From Copromyces sp. CBS 386.78 (taxonomy: Eukaryota > Ascomycota > Sordariomycetes > Sordariales > Sordariaceae), in the NCBI GenBank assembly GCA_030685235.1, contig MU839141.1, positions 1-64,000 on the forward strand: 64,000 bases of DNA, in the 5' to 3' direction. The notes beneath the pieces are model-generated. The model saw only the letters and a list, made by a program, of their open reading frames with translations. It had not been told where the DNA came from and made no database searches. Position 1 is the stretch's first letter; every line of letters begins with the position of its first letter. Made by a program: the position numbers and the translations under genes. Positions 36,601-47,991 of this stretch are shown here, piece after piece.

Positions 36601-39600
36601 ATGACCGACGCAAATCACAATCAACCTGGCCTAAATCCGTCACACCCAGAATACGTTCAGAGTGTCTTCGCCCTTCAAATGGACTCCATCGACCCTGCCT
36701 TGACTGGTGGCCAGTCCAATATCCCTCTGCAACCAACTGCGCAACCATCCCCTCCTCGTTCTTTCCCATCCAACATGGCGCAAATCCAGAACCCGAACTC
36801 CCATCCCACTTTCTCGTCTTCCAACCCTGCTTATCATCCCGACATCATGGCAGCTCAGAACAATCCTAACATGAGCGCCCTGGGAAATGGGAATGGCATG
36901 GCACCTGCCCAAGGACAGGCTTTCGACGCGCAGTCGCCATCTGTTGGTTTTCAAAACCCCACACACTCGTCCGCTGGTCAGTCTGTCGCAGCAACCCAAG
37001 CCAATTTGCACAACAACATGGCCAATATGGCGGCTCAGCAGGCCACCCAACAACACCAGCCACCGTTGAACGGCTATGTGGGCCACAACTTCCACTTGGG
37101 CGGAAACAACTTTATGAGGTTTCCACAACAGACACAAGCCCCCGCGGCCATGCAGTATGGGCATCACCAACAACCTGTCAACGGAATGGTGAACCAGTAC
37201 CTGCCCGTGGATCAGATTCCGTCGTCCTTCGATTTCTCCCTTATACCTGGCGCTGCCAGCCACTACAACAATGGTGGCTTTCACAACAACAACAATAACT
37301 CTTCATTCCGGCCCAACAGCATGTCTACATTGCCGCCGCAGTCTCCTCGACCTCCGGCTACCTCCTTACCAACTGATGCTCTCTCCCGTGCTGCCGAGAA
37401 TATGAACAGCCAAGTTGCTGCTGAGACTGCGAAAAAGGGGGCCTCAAAAAGAGCCACGAGCCAAACACCTACCAACCCCCAAGAAGCAAACCCCGCCCAG
37501 CCTCAGAAGCGCAAGAGGAGTTATGCTCCAAGAAAGCCAAAGGCCGACGGAACAGCTGACCCTACGGCTCCCAAAGAGCCACCCAAGAAGCGTCCACGGA
37601 CACAGAAGAAGAAACCAGAGACCACTGCGCCCGTTGCACCGATGGCTGCTATGTCGACAGCGATGTCTACGCCGACCTTTACTCCAGCCCTTTTGCCGAC
37701 CACAAACCAGTATGCTGTTTCTCCAGCTACCCAGCCTATACAGTCGGCTTCAGGAACAACCGCTCCGCCCCCGTCTCCTGGACACAACACAGGTACACCT
37801 ACGCCTGTTGTTCAGCAAGCCCTTGAAGCTATAGGGACATTCCAGCCTGTCCAGAGCTTCATACAGACAACAGGCTCGGCCACAGTTTCTTCTTCGGTCC
37901 CTCGTAGCCAGATGTCCCAGCCTTCTTCTCAGCCGCCGATCTTCAATATGGCTCCCCCTCCACCTATTCAGGTCCCGTCGGAATTTACTATGGCGGCTAA
38001 TTCTACTCCGATCCCCGCCTTGAGTTCTGCACCGCCAACTCATGCTGTGAAGCAAACTCCCGCGAAGGGTGTTCAGGACAAAGCCCCTGCTGTGCCTACC
38101 AAGGTCTCGCCTGTTCCTATTCCGAATATCCCAACAGTTCCAAAAGTACCATCTGTGTTTCCTCGACAGGCTCCTGGTACCACTCCATCTCCTCCTACGG
38201 CTCCGGCTTCCACTCAAACTATGGCTCCGGGCCCAGCTCGTTCTCAGGCGCCAGCCCCTACCCCGGCACCGACTCCGGCTCCTACTCCTGCTCGAGTTTC
38301 TCCTCAGCATGCGCCTCAGCCTCCCACGCAGAGCACAGTTGGACTTTCAGCCCAGAGAGCTCCTAATGCGGCTTTCACTCCGTCTCCTTCTCCAGCTCCC
38401 GCCCGGTCTCCTCCTCAGTCTTCCACCCAAGGACAGACCCAGCTTCCTGCTCAAGTTCCGGTTCAACCGTCCACTCATGTGACGACACAACCTATCGGTC
38501 AACAGCAACCTCAGGCTTCTGCTCAACAACCCATCCAGCATGCTGTTCAACAACAGCCCCAGCATACTCTTCAACAACCAACTCAGCATGCCGCTCAACA
38601 TCCGGCCCAGCAACCCGCTCAGCAACAGGCCTATCAACAGGCCCAGCTACAAGCTTTACAACAAGCCCAGGATGCTGGTCAACAACAGGCTCTTCAAAAA
38701 GAGCAAGAAAAGGCCCAGCGGAGGCGGGAATACAATCAGCGACGAAACCAACTACGGGCCCTGCAACGAGCTCAACAACGAGCTCAGCAGCAACAGCAAG
38801 CTCAGCAGCAACCGGATCAGCAGCAACAGGCTCAGCAGCAACCGGCTCAGCAGCAACCGGCTCAGCAGCAACCGGCTCAGCAGCAACCGGCTCAGCAGCA
38901 ACAGCCTCAGCAGCAACCGGCTCAGCAGCAACCGGCTCAGCAGCAACAAGCTCAGCAGCAACCGGCTCAGCAACAGCCCCAGCCGCAAGCTCAACCACAA
39001 CCTCAGCCGCAAGCTCAGCATGCCGCTCAACAGGCTCAGAACGGCGTTCAGCAACAGACTCAACATGCTGTTCAGACATCCGCGGCTCAGTATGCTGCTC
39101 AGAGAAAGGCCCAGCAACATGTTCAACAACAGCAACAGGCCCAGCAACATCAACAAGCTCAACCTGCCGTTCAACAGCCAGTTCAGCCTACCGTTCAACA
39201 TGCCGTGCAGAACCCAGCCCAGCATGTTGTTCAGCAAGTCACCCAGAATACTGCTCAACAACAAGCTCACCATACTGCTCACCAACAGGCTCAACAACAA
39301 GCTTTACAACGGGCCTATCATGCTGCTCAACAACAAGCTCAGAAGAAGGCTCAAGAACAGGCTCAGCAAAAGGCTCGAGAAGAGGCCCAGAAAGAAGCCC
39401 AAGAAAAGGCCCAGGAACAAGCAAAGAAACAAGCTCTACAACATGCACAGCAACAAGATGCTCACCGACAGGCCCAGCAAAAGGCTCGAGAAGAGGCCCA
39501 GAAAGAAGCTCAAGAAAAGGCCCAGGAACAAGCAAAGAAACAAGCTCTACAACAAGCCCAGCGTGCTGCTCAGCTAGCACCCGCACCCCCGATCCCCAAC

Positions 39601-41087
39601 TTCATTCCCTCACCGCTCTCAAAGACCGTAACCCCCACCATTATCTCCCTTCAGGCCGACACCGAACTCTACTGCGTCTTCGGCCCCCAAACTCTCCACC
39701 ACTTCCGCGTGCGCCGCAGCACCCTCAAACACCTCCATCACACATCATCCCTCAAAACCACCTCCCCCTTCCCCAATGTTGTGTATATCAACTTTGACGA
39801 GGCGCTGACCACCACCGGTGCTACTCCCATCGAGCTCAATAATCTGCCCGGCGAAACCGCCGACAGCCACATGCAAGCCTTTGGTCGTCTGCTCCTCCTC
39901 CTCGAAAACCCTGCAACGCAGGGTAAGATATCGTGTGATGTGGAGACCATCTGGCGCCTCGTCAACCTGCAGCCTGCTCTGGGTCTTGATAAGGTCTACG
40001 TGGGCTGGTTGAGACGGTGTATGGCGGCGTTTATGTCGCAGGTTACTACTGTGCCTGACTCCACTGGTGGCAAGGGGAGTGTGAATTCACATTGGATGTC
40101 CCAGGCGATGTCGGAGGATATGTTCGGCGACCGTGATATGAAGGGCACGGACTTGAAGAAGAATAAATGGGAGAAGGCGTTGGAGGCCTGCAGGAAGTGG
40201 ACGTGGGTCGTGGAGTGGAGGACTTTGTGCGCGAGGTTGGCGTATTTGTGTGCTGTGGATAATGATGCGCAGGGGAGGCTTGTTTTGAAGAAGCCAGGTG
40301 ATGGTGTGGTGTTGAATAGAGTGTTGGTCGGAGAGGAGACCATTGGTGAGTTTTTCTTTGTCCGTTCGGTGTTTGATGATGTTGATGAAGATCATCTTTG
40401 ATTAACCAAATTATGATGATAGATGCCATCGTCAACGCCAGAACCCAAGCCTGCCGCTACCTGATCAGCGTAGCTGAGACAACATGCAAGAACTGGCAAG
40501 GTCGTATCAAGAACGGTCAACGCAACGGCGGCTGTCGCAGCAAAGTGTGCATGGACAAGCGCACTGGTGGATTGGTGGCAGTTGTTAGAGGCCTGGGCTT
40601 GTATATACCCAAGGAAACCACAACAACAACCACAGGAGCCACAACCACAGCCGGACCCAAGGGACCCAACGGATCCAACCCAGAGACCCAAGCCGCCTCT
40701 ATCGAACCCACCTTCCACGGCCAAGCAACCAAAATGACCAACGGCCTCTCGATCCACTCCGTCTTCGACGTCCTGAAAGCCATCGAGCGCGAGCAACGCG
40801 GCCAGTACCGCTTTGCGGACGCCATTCTCCAGCAGTTCGGCGGCAAATGCTACGAATGCATGAAGGGCTCGGCGTTTGGTCCGGGCGAGCATAATCCGAC
40901 CAACCCCTTGTTCCCTGTCATCGACTTGCTGTATGAGATGCTGTGGGATTTGAGGATCAAGTTATTGGAGTGGACGGAGTTTCCATGGGCGGAGAAGATT
41001 GTCCTTGAGGGGATTGAGGATCCTGCTGTTGCAGCAAAACTGCAGAAGGTTGTGGGCGGTGCTGCCGGCGCTGTTGGCAGTAACTAA
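36601..41087 (+). CDS. Very long Gln-rich, nuclear-type protein with BTB-like C-terminal region
   Basis: Two exons: 36,601-40,345 and 40,423-41,087, giving 1,469 aa. From the N-terminus: an Asn/Gln/Pro/Met-rich disordered region; a strongly basic segment around residues 300-340 (KRKRSY, KKRPRTQKKK) that looks like a bipartite nuclear signal; a Pro/Ala/Thr linker; a Gln/Ala-rich block from about 620 to 990 with two kinds of DNA repeat; and a folded C-terminal part. That part begins DTELYCVFGPQTLHHFRVRR, BTB-like in layout, and continues with helical blocks (LDKVYVGWLRRCMAAF) across the intron to GQYRFADAIL. The Gln/Ala block could form coiled coils or prion-like assemblies; a transcription-related role is inference. 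An upstream in-frame ATG at 35,968 would add 211 residues. Confidence 0.8.
38803..38967 (+). repeat. 15-bp minisatellite coding QQQPA, 11 units
   Basis: Eleven uninterrupted units of CAGCAGCAACCGGCT or close variants (giving QQQPD, QQQQA, QQQQP). They remain in frame inside the Gln-rich gene. Confidence 0.95.
39358..39561 (+). repeat. 93-bp direct duplication with 18-bp spacer
   Basis: Copies at 39,358-39,450 and 39,469-39,561 are nearly identical. Each encodes a charged helix with QQKAREEAQKEAQEKAQEQA. Confidence 0.93.
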
Positions 41088-41553
41088 GGATAGGGATGGA
41101 TTACTTTCTAGCAGGATATTTCATTTTGTGTGCATTGTTTGGCGCCGAGAAAAAAAGGGTTGGCGTTTGAGGCTATATACCCCGTTGGCATTGGTCCTTT
41201 TGTGCCGGTTTGGCTAGGCGTTTGGCCTAGAAAGGACCGGCTAAAGTTTAGCATGGCAGACGAAGATTGGTTTGCATTATGATCTCGGCGTCAAAGTATG
41301 TTACGGAAGGGAAAAGTTGGTGTAGGTGGTTGTTTTGACTTGAGTTAGTCGACAAATACCCCAGCGTTTATAGCCTGATAAATCATTGCTCTGTTTGTAT
41401 AGTCATGTAGCTATTCATAAGTAATTCGAATCATATAAAATCAAAATCAACAAAAAAATGTAACAAAAAAAACAAATCTATTCCAAGATAAAGGAAGCTT
41501 CGTAATCCATCAATCCTCTCAGCCATACCAGCTTCTCGGCCCTCAAAACCCCC
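41088..41553. other. Convergent 3' flanks
   Basis: It holds the 3' ends of the Gln-rich gene and the DJ-1-like gene. AT-rich with AAAAAAC runs near 41,450. No gene seen. Confidence 0.6.
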
Positions 41554-42395
41554 TTAAACCTTGGGGGTAATAACCCTCAAAATAGCCTCCCCAACTCCCT
41601 TCGCGCTGGCCGGGTTCTGCCCCGTGATCAACCTCCCGCCTGCATCAACAACCACCTTCTCTCCCCACGGCGCATCAGCCTTCTCAAACCCACCCTCTGT
41701 CCCGATCGCCTCCTTCAACTTATCCTCCAACAAAAAGGGCATCACCTTCGACAACCCCACCTGATCCTCCTCCTCATTCGTGAACCCCGTCACCTTTCGT
41801 CCCTGCAACAAACTGCTCCCATCACTCAGCTTAACATTAACCAACGCCGCCGGACCATGGCACACAGCGGCAACCACCTTCCCGGCATCCCAGAACTCGC
41901 GAACAAGTTGCTGAGACTCGGGAGAAACGGACAAATCAAACATGGGGCCGTGACCGCCGGGGAAGAAAATGGCGGAGTAGGGCGCGATGGCCGAGGGGTT
42001 GCCGACGAAGTCAGACAAGGGGTGGGTGGATTCGAAGAGGGGCTTGGTGGCGGAGGAGTTAAGGAAGTTGGTGGAGATCTTGTCGTCCTTGGCGGCGTCG
42101 ATGGAGGAGGGGTCGACTTTTGAGGGGCCGCCGGAGGGGGAGGCAACGGTTAGGGAGACGGAGGCGGCGTTGAGGACGTCGTAGGGGTGGGCGAATTCGG
42201 ACTTTTTGGGTGGTGGGGGTGTTAGTTATGAGTTGAGTTGATTGGGGGAAAAGAGAGGGAGGGAAAGGAAAAAGGGGGAAAGGGAGATGGGAGAGGAGGA
42301 GGAAAAAGACTTACCAAGTACCACCCAGTAGGCTTGCCAGTATCACCGAGCTTGTCGTGGGAGGTGAGAACGACTAGAACCTTGGGAGCAGACAT
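41554..42395 (-). CDS. DJ-1/PfpI (Hsp31-like) glyoxalase III-type protein
   Basis: Two exons on the minus strand: 42,315-42,395 and 41,554-42,201, giving 242 aa. The N-terminus is MSAPKVLVVLTSHDKLGDTG, and the splice restores GWYLSEFAHPYDVL. The loop FFPGGHGPMFD and the nucleophile elbow AVCHGPAAL (Cys about 141) are intact, with His next to Cys as in the Hsp31/glyoxalase III branch. Hsp31-type enzymes convert methylglyoxal to D-lactate without a cofactor and protect against carbonyl and oxidative stress; cytosolic location is expected from the lack of a signal. The length fits the family. Confidence 0.94.
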
Positions 42396-42586
42396 TTTGG
42401 TGATGTTGAGGTTGTTTGTGTGTTGGTGTTTTGTGTTGTAATTGGTGTTGATATTGTAGTGCTGTAATTTAATATGCTGAGCTTCTGAGAAGAATAGTGG
42501 TAATTTTTTTGGTGAAAACGCCGAGATGAGCACCTATTTATTTCAAAACCAAAAACCTCAATGATGTTGTAGTGATGTTGACGGTC

Positions 42587-42594
42587 TTATATAA
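42587..42594 (-). promoter_or_regulatory. TATA-like element of the DJ-1-like gene
   Basis: On the minus strand TATATAAG lies about 195 bp upstream of the ATG at 42,395. Confidence 0.45.
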
Positions 42595-42599
42595 GCCTC

Positions 42600-43519
42600 C
42601 CCCAAAACCCCCATGTGAAATGTGGAGAAAACTCTAATACGTCACTGCCAAGACTTTACCCCTAGCTACAGCTAGCTGCATACCCCACCGAAAATCGACG
42701 ATCTTTGGGATGTTGATTTCTCAGCAACATCTTCGACGAACGACTCTTGACGACTTGTTGTAGATAACGTGTTCACTAATCATTCAGTCAACGATGCCGA
42801 GGCATCCTTCTCTTGGATTTTGACTGATTATGTAGTCGATTCATCAGCTACGCCTTTCTCTCGATAATTCGTCTTACTGTCTGCCAAAACCAACTGGAAT
42901 GCCCTTTGTCGGAGAAGTATCTGGAGGTGGTCAGCAATAAGGTACACAGGTTCGGAGAAAAGGCCGGAGACTTTTGATAGATTCGTGGAGTCCGATTGTT
43001 TGGATGCGAGATGTTTACTGCCGATCGTCCCTGGCTCCGCCTGATGAAGCCTTTTGTTTTGAGCCCCAAATGTCATTATCAAGGCGGGTACGTGGATGAT
43101 TCCAGAAGTCGGGAACCTGTGTATTTATAAGTATGTATTCGTTGTTCTCGTACACTCCTTATGTACACTCATTCTATTGCATTGCTCATTAACGAAAGTG
43201 ACCAACAGTCCAACCAATCTTGACCCCATTTCCAACACCAATACATCCAACCCCAAACCTTCGTTCTGTCATTGACTTCGCCAAATCCACACCGATAAAC
43301 TCCATTACCTCTCTGTATTACAACCAGGTAGACCGGAGACAACAATAATAAACCAAACAAAAAGAATGGTAAGCCATTTCTCCGAATCTTTGAAAGCGAA
43401 CAAAAACTCCTTCACCATGCCGCCATAATACTCCCAACAAAACAACGCAAAACGTTTTCCACAATCAACAAAAAAAAAAAAAAAAAGGTAAAAAAAGCCG
43501 CGCAACTTAACACTCAATC
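42600..43519. other. Intergenic region
   Basis: Promoter of the DJ-1-like gene and 3' flank of the membrane protein gene. A poly(A) run sits near 43,470-43,487. No gene supported. Confidence 0.55.
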
Positions 43520-45043
43520 CTACATCCACATCAAGTTCCGACTCTGCCTGCGATTCTGCTGCCACAGCGGCCTTGACATCCCACTCCCGAAATGACTTCC
43601 ATCAGCACCATCAGCACCACCACCGACGGAATTCCCACCATCCCCGCGTCCAAACTCGCTACTCCCCTCCTCACCAATCCTTCCCAGTGCCGCATTAAAG
43701 CTCTGCGAAAAATCATCAATCTCCCTCGCCAACGGCACCTGATCCGGCTCAAGCTTGCTCTTCCGCGCAGCAACCCCACCAGCGTACGCAGCCGGGAACT
43801 GGCCCGGATAATGGTATCCTTCCGCTGGCGGGTATGAATTCTGTCTCGTATGCCCCGGCGGGGTTGGGGAAACCGCTGGTGCTGATGCCACAGCGACGCC
43901 CGCAGCACCTGTATACGGCGCGTAAGGTGAGGGACCACCGGCGGTTAGATCGTTTGAGAAATCACCGCCGCCATTTCCATTGTAGGTTATTTGAGCAACA
44001 GGAGGAAGATAACCGGGAGCAGGCCCGGTCTCGTAGGCGTCGGGATCTTGGCTGACGGCGGCGAAGCCACTGTTGGGTCCAGGGGTCGGAGAGCTGATGT
44101 ATTTGCCGTTGATACCGGGGCGACCGGGGCCGGTGCGCGAGTTGGCACCGCGCCGGCGGCGAAGGAAGTAGAAGATCAGCGCGCCGATGAGGGCCAGGGC
44201 AGCGATGCCGCCTAGTGTTCCGCCAACGATTGCGCCGGTACGCGCTTTCGTAGAGGTTTTACCTGGTGGCGCCTGAGGTGTGTTGGAAGGGTCCGTTGAT
44301 GATGTGGTAGAGGAAGCCGTCGTGGTCGATGTGCCGGTTGTGCTTTCAGTAGAAGTTGAGGACGTTGTCGTCGAGGCTGACGACACTGAAGACGATGTCC
44401 GGGACGCGCTGGTGCTGGTAATTACCCCAAGTGTCGTCGGCGTGCTAAGTCGACTAGCACTTCTGGTCAAGGGGACAGATATCTGCGAGTGAGTGATGGC
44501 CCCCGCCAGCCCGTTCGCGGTAGTGTAAACACTCGTCGCCTGGTCGACAGCCGTACCACACCCATACTGCGAAGCTCCTCCCTCAAACAGGTTCTTGTAG
44601 CACACCTGGGCTCCAGTACACGAGAACACGTAGGGGTTCACCTCCGACTGAGGCCCACTGTTGCCGTCCACGCATGCCGTGAACACACCGGACGTACATG
44701 TGGCCGCCCCATCTGGACAACAACCAACCACCTGATGCGCGGTGTCCAAGACGCAATGCGATCCTGCGCTACATGTCGCTGGAAGCGCTGAAAGCCCGCC
44801 GATGTAGCCACAGATGGTGTTTCCTGCTTGCCTTCGCGCGAGGTCGAAGGGGTCTAGCGGGGCAGCTGTGGGGAGGAGCAGTGGCCACGAGACGACATCG
44901 AGAGCGTGGTGCGCAACGGTGACGGTTGGTAGTGACGGAAGGGCGACATGAGCATCTGCTGTGCTGTCGAGAAGGCTGGCGAGAAGAAGAAAGGCCGTTG
45001 GCGGCGGTAGGCGATGGAAGAAGTCCGTTCTCATGATTCGCAT
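43520..45043 (-). CDS. Mucin-like single-pass membrane protein
   Basis: Single-exon 507-aa frame. A hydrophobic N-terminal segment (about 13-30) acts as signal peptide. A Cys-rich extracellular module (about 78-165, including CGYIGGLSALPATC and VGCCPDGAATC) is followed by a Ser/Thr-rich stalk (about 185-260), one transmembrane helix (about 271-293, GGTLGGIAALALIGALIFYF) and a stop-transfer RRRR. The long Pro/Gly/Tyr-rich cytoplasmic tail contains repeated PGY/YPP-like motifs. This layout matches fungal wall-stress-sensor-like proteins (Wsc/Mid2 style), but the Cys module is not a canonical WSC domain, so the signalling role is inferred. A second Met nine bases downstream is an alternative start. 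Confidence 0.82.
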   Translation of the reverse strand: MRIMRTDFFHRLPPPTAFLLLASLLDSTADAHVALPSLPTVTVAHHALDVVSWPLLLPTAAPLDPFDLARRQAGNTICGYIGGLSALPATCSAGSHCVLDTAHQVVGCCPDGAATCTSGVFTACVDGNSGPQSEVNPYVFSCTGAQVCYKNLFEGGASQYGCGTAVDQATSVYTTANGLAGAITHSQISVPLTRSASRLSTPTTLGVITSTSASRTSSSVSSASTTTSSTSTESTTGTSTTTASSTTSSTDPSNTPQAPPGKTSTKARTGAIVGGTLGGIAALALIGALIFYFLRRRRGANSRTGPGRPGINGKYISSPTPGPNSGFAAVSQDPDAYETGPAPGYLPPVAQITYNGNGGGDFSNDLTAGGPSPYAPYTGAAGVAVASAPAVSPTPPGHTRQNSYPPAEGYHYPGQFPAAYAGGVAARKSKLEPDQVPLAREIDDFSQSFNAALGRIGEEGSSEFGRGDGGNSVGGGADGADGSHFGSGMSRPLWQQNRRQSRNLMWM

Positions 45044-45971
45044 GCGCTACTCGGTCCCGTCGCGTTACCGACGTAGACTACGAGTAGGTGAGATGGAAGC
45101 CGCGCGTCTTTGGGCTTTCGATGCGATCAGTTGATACAATAACGTATATAGTTTGAAGTTGTCATGAATTACTGTATGGTCGGAAGAGTAATATGGATGT
45201 TTCGTCGGTTGTCTGCCAGCTGCTGTTGTAATTAGATCAAGACGGCAATCCAAAATCCGAACGCCAAGAGCGTCCAGAACCACTGGTAACGACTTGTTCG
45301 CAAAACGTCAAGGGCGGGGAGATGGCATATACAATGGGGCCCGAATGAAGGGAAGGACCCGGACGAGAGAATTGACCGCGACGCGAAGAGGAGAGTCAAG
45401 AAGGACAGGGAGGAGGAGTCTAGGAGTCAAGTTGTTTGGAGAAGGAAAGAACCGAACAGAGAGACGAGAACCTGGAACAGACTGAACTGCTTGAACGGAT
45501 GGATACCTTAAGGTGCAGTAGTTTGTTGCGCAGTTGCTCGGTGGAAAAAAATAATAATTAAAAATTGGCAAGAATCCCGTTCAGTTCGTTCGTTCGTCAG
45601 ATGTGACCTTCGCCGCTCAGGTACCTCGCCCCCAGGTACGAAAAGTCACGATGATACATGCCCAACCTGCCCATTGCGACTGTTGGTAGCGGCGGGAGCT
45701 CTGGTCAGTGCAGCAGGCTACCTCATAGACCTTGATTCGATGGTCCATATTCAGGGCAGTCCTATCAAGGAAAGGAATCCAATTGTCCATGAACGACCAA
45801 ACTATCCTTCACAATTCCTTCTATCCTTTCCCTTGCTAGTTGCTCCTGATGTTTCGAGACATTGACGAAAAAGGTACCTGCAGGGATGTCTTCGAACTTT
45901 TGGGGTCGCGCACCTGTGGGAACTGGGGGTTGGTCATTGTGGATTTGTGGGGCTGAATTATCTGGCTGTTA
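45044..45971. other. Promoter side of the membrane protein gene
   Basis: No gene supported; only short shadow frames. Confidence 0.5.
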
Positions 45972-46581
45972 AGGCCCGTTCGTTTGCACGTTAGTACGTT
46001 CCTAGGTTAAGATTTTGTATGTAGGACGTACTACCGCACTACTGCGATTTTTCGTGTTCGGCTCAAAAACCTTATTTTTTATGCATACCCTGCAACCACC
46101 TGCAACTACCTGCACTTACCCCAAATCCTCGATTTGACCAATCAGAAGGCCAGAATCTTCGAAATCCTTAACCGTAGTTCTTAACGTACTACGTCTCAAA
46201 ATCGAGACGTAGTACGTTAAGGACTGCGGTTAAGGCTTAACCCCCTATAAATATAGGGGATAGCCGTCGCAGCAAAGACGATGGAGTGACGATGAGAAGG
46301 ATGGTGACGATAGAAAGGGAGGTAACAATGAAAAGGATGGTGGTGATGATGAGAAGGATGGTGATGATGATGAAAAGGATGGTGGTGATGATGAAAAGGA
46401 TGAAGAAAGAGAAAGAGAACCTGGAAAGAAAGAAGAAAGGTAGAAAGGAGGAGAGCCCCATCTTGCAGCCAAAGTCTTGGCCTACCTTAACGCTGCCTTA
46501 ATGTTGCAGGAGTGCAGCTGCGAACCCTGCACGTTAACACGTTTATTTCTTAAAATCCCTAACGCGGACCCGAACAGGCCT
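45972..46581. mobile_element. 610-bp MITE-like element with long hairpin
   Basis: The ends AGGCCCGTTCG and CGAACAGGCCT form an imperfect inverted repeat of about 23 bp, flanked by TTA on both sides (45,969-45,971; 46,582-46,584), as in PIF/Harbinger-like insertions. Inside are a 32-bp hairpin, a small CCCCTATA/TATAGGGG dyad (46,242-46,259) and a purine-rich GATGGTGATGATGA-type tandem repeat (about 46,280-46,420). No transposase frame. Superfamily assignment is tentative. Confidence 0.55.
46166..46235. repeat. 32-bp inverted repeat, 6-nt loop
   Basis: Arms at 46,166-46,197 and 46,204-46,235 match at 30 of 32 positions. The two mismatches are transitions that would leave wobble pairs in one strand. 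The inner stem is GTACTACGTCTC/GAGACGTAGTAC. Confidence 0.93.
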
Positions 46582-46584
46582 TTA

Positions 46585-47991
46585 ATGGCTTACACCACCT
46601 TTGCAGGTCGTTCTGGGCTCTGGACTCTCCGGGCCGTAACACAGGCTCTCATACAAGTACCCTAGCTACCTGTATGTTTACCAGTCCGGGTGCCCTGTAT
46701 CTTGTGGTGATTTGAGCGTTGGGAGTGGTGTCTCTAGATACCTTACTTTATCCCGAGCTCGCCCCCTCTTCATCGAGAGAACAAAAAGAACAAGAGTGGT
46801 TGGTTCATCGCAGTAACGGTCGTCGAGAAAACATCATCGAATGCGGTGAGAAAACGAAAAGCAAGAACGTGGAGGGTGGGAAGCATGCACCGCGCTACGA
46901 AGAGGTACCTGCCGTTTACATCAGGGCGGGCCGCAGGACATCGTCGACCCGGGATGCACATCCAGGCGGTCCGGGGCCTGCAGGGCACTGCCATGCCACA
47001 TGCCGTGACCGGGATTTGTCCCACCGTGCGCTCTCATCCAGGCCATTTATAGAAAAAACAACTAGGAGCGAACAGATTGTTGGGCTCTGTGTTATTGATC
47101 TCTCACATGAACGGATTTAGTCAAAATATCTACAAGTTCCTGTCGGAAGTTTATGGGATACAGGCCCGATACCCCGCTTCTATGCTTTCTGAAACTTAAC
47201 AACTCCTTAGGGGTTCTTTTGGCGCTGGGCCGCTGGCAGCTTGCTCCACCAAATCCACTCTGCTGAACCTAGGTAGTGGTGTAAGACAGCATTTCCGTTC
47301 CTGTCCGCCATGCCCCTGTTTCTTTTTCTGGACATCCTTTGTACCTAGCACGAATCACAATCACTCGGTGTTGTGCTCTTCCTCATCGGAACACGGTGTG
47401 ACTCCATGCTGTGGCAGTGCGGTAGGTTGTTTGGGTGCATCTACGACCACAAAGCGTTTGCCTCACCGCATCCGCCCAGACGTTGGACTGGCAGACTGGT
47501 TGTTGATCGACAATGCGTTGATCAATGGCAACTTTTAACGTCGCGTAAAATAAAAGTAAAAATAAAGTGGCGCTAAATCCCACATCTTAAAATCTTATAT
47601 CAACGTCAGGGAAAGTCATTGGTGGCTAGTGAGGCCTCAGTTAGGGCTTTGTGTGTCAATGTGCTGCTCCATCCAATGCCATCAAAGAAGCATGTACTAA
47701 TATCCATAAACGGAATATCTTGTGTGCTTTTCTGATTCTTATCTCCAGGGTAGTTTATACATCAAAATATGCGTCGTTAAAGTATGTTCGTAGTAAAGCT
47801 AAATCGACTTTCCATCCGAGAGGAGGATATGGGTATGGCGTTTTGTACTGTAGTACCAATTTCTGTTCTTGATTATTCCTCTCGTCATTTGCCGTTTTCG
47901 TTTTCGTTGTCGTTGTCGTGTCATATGATAAAACCAAGCTGCTCACCATGATGTCCTTCAACGAGCAGTCCATCGCCGTTCAGAACTACTA
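46585..47991. other. 1.4-kb intergenic, no gene recognised
   Basis: A 133-codon plus-strand frame (46,719-47,120) has no domain, signal or splice context and is not called as a gene. The remainder is the 3' flank of the channel gene. Confidence 0.5.

Noticed and set aside
38347..39586. Several long frames on both strands across the Gln-rich repeats, up to 345 codons
   Set aside because: Shadows of the CAG/CAA-rich repeat read in other frames; composition (LLLSRLL, SSNRLSSNRL, VAAEPVAAE) follows directly from the 15-bp unit.
46286..46501. 71-codon Met/Arg/Lys-rich frame
   Set aside because: It is the GATGATGAAAAGGATGG-type simple repeat translated; no initiation context or homology.
46719..47120. 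133-codon plus-strand frame
   Set aside because: No domain, no splice context and no codon bias; treated as chance.
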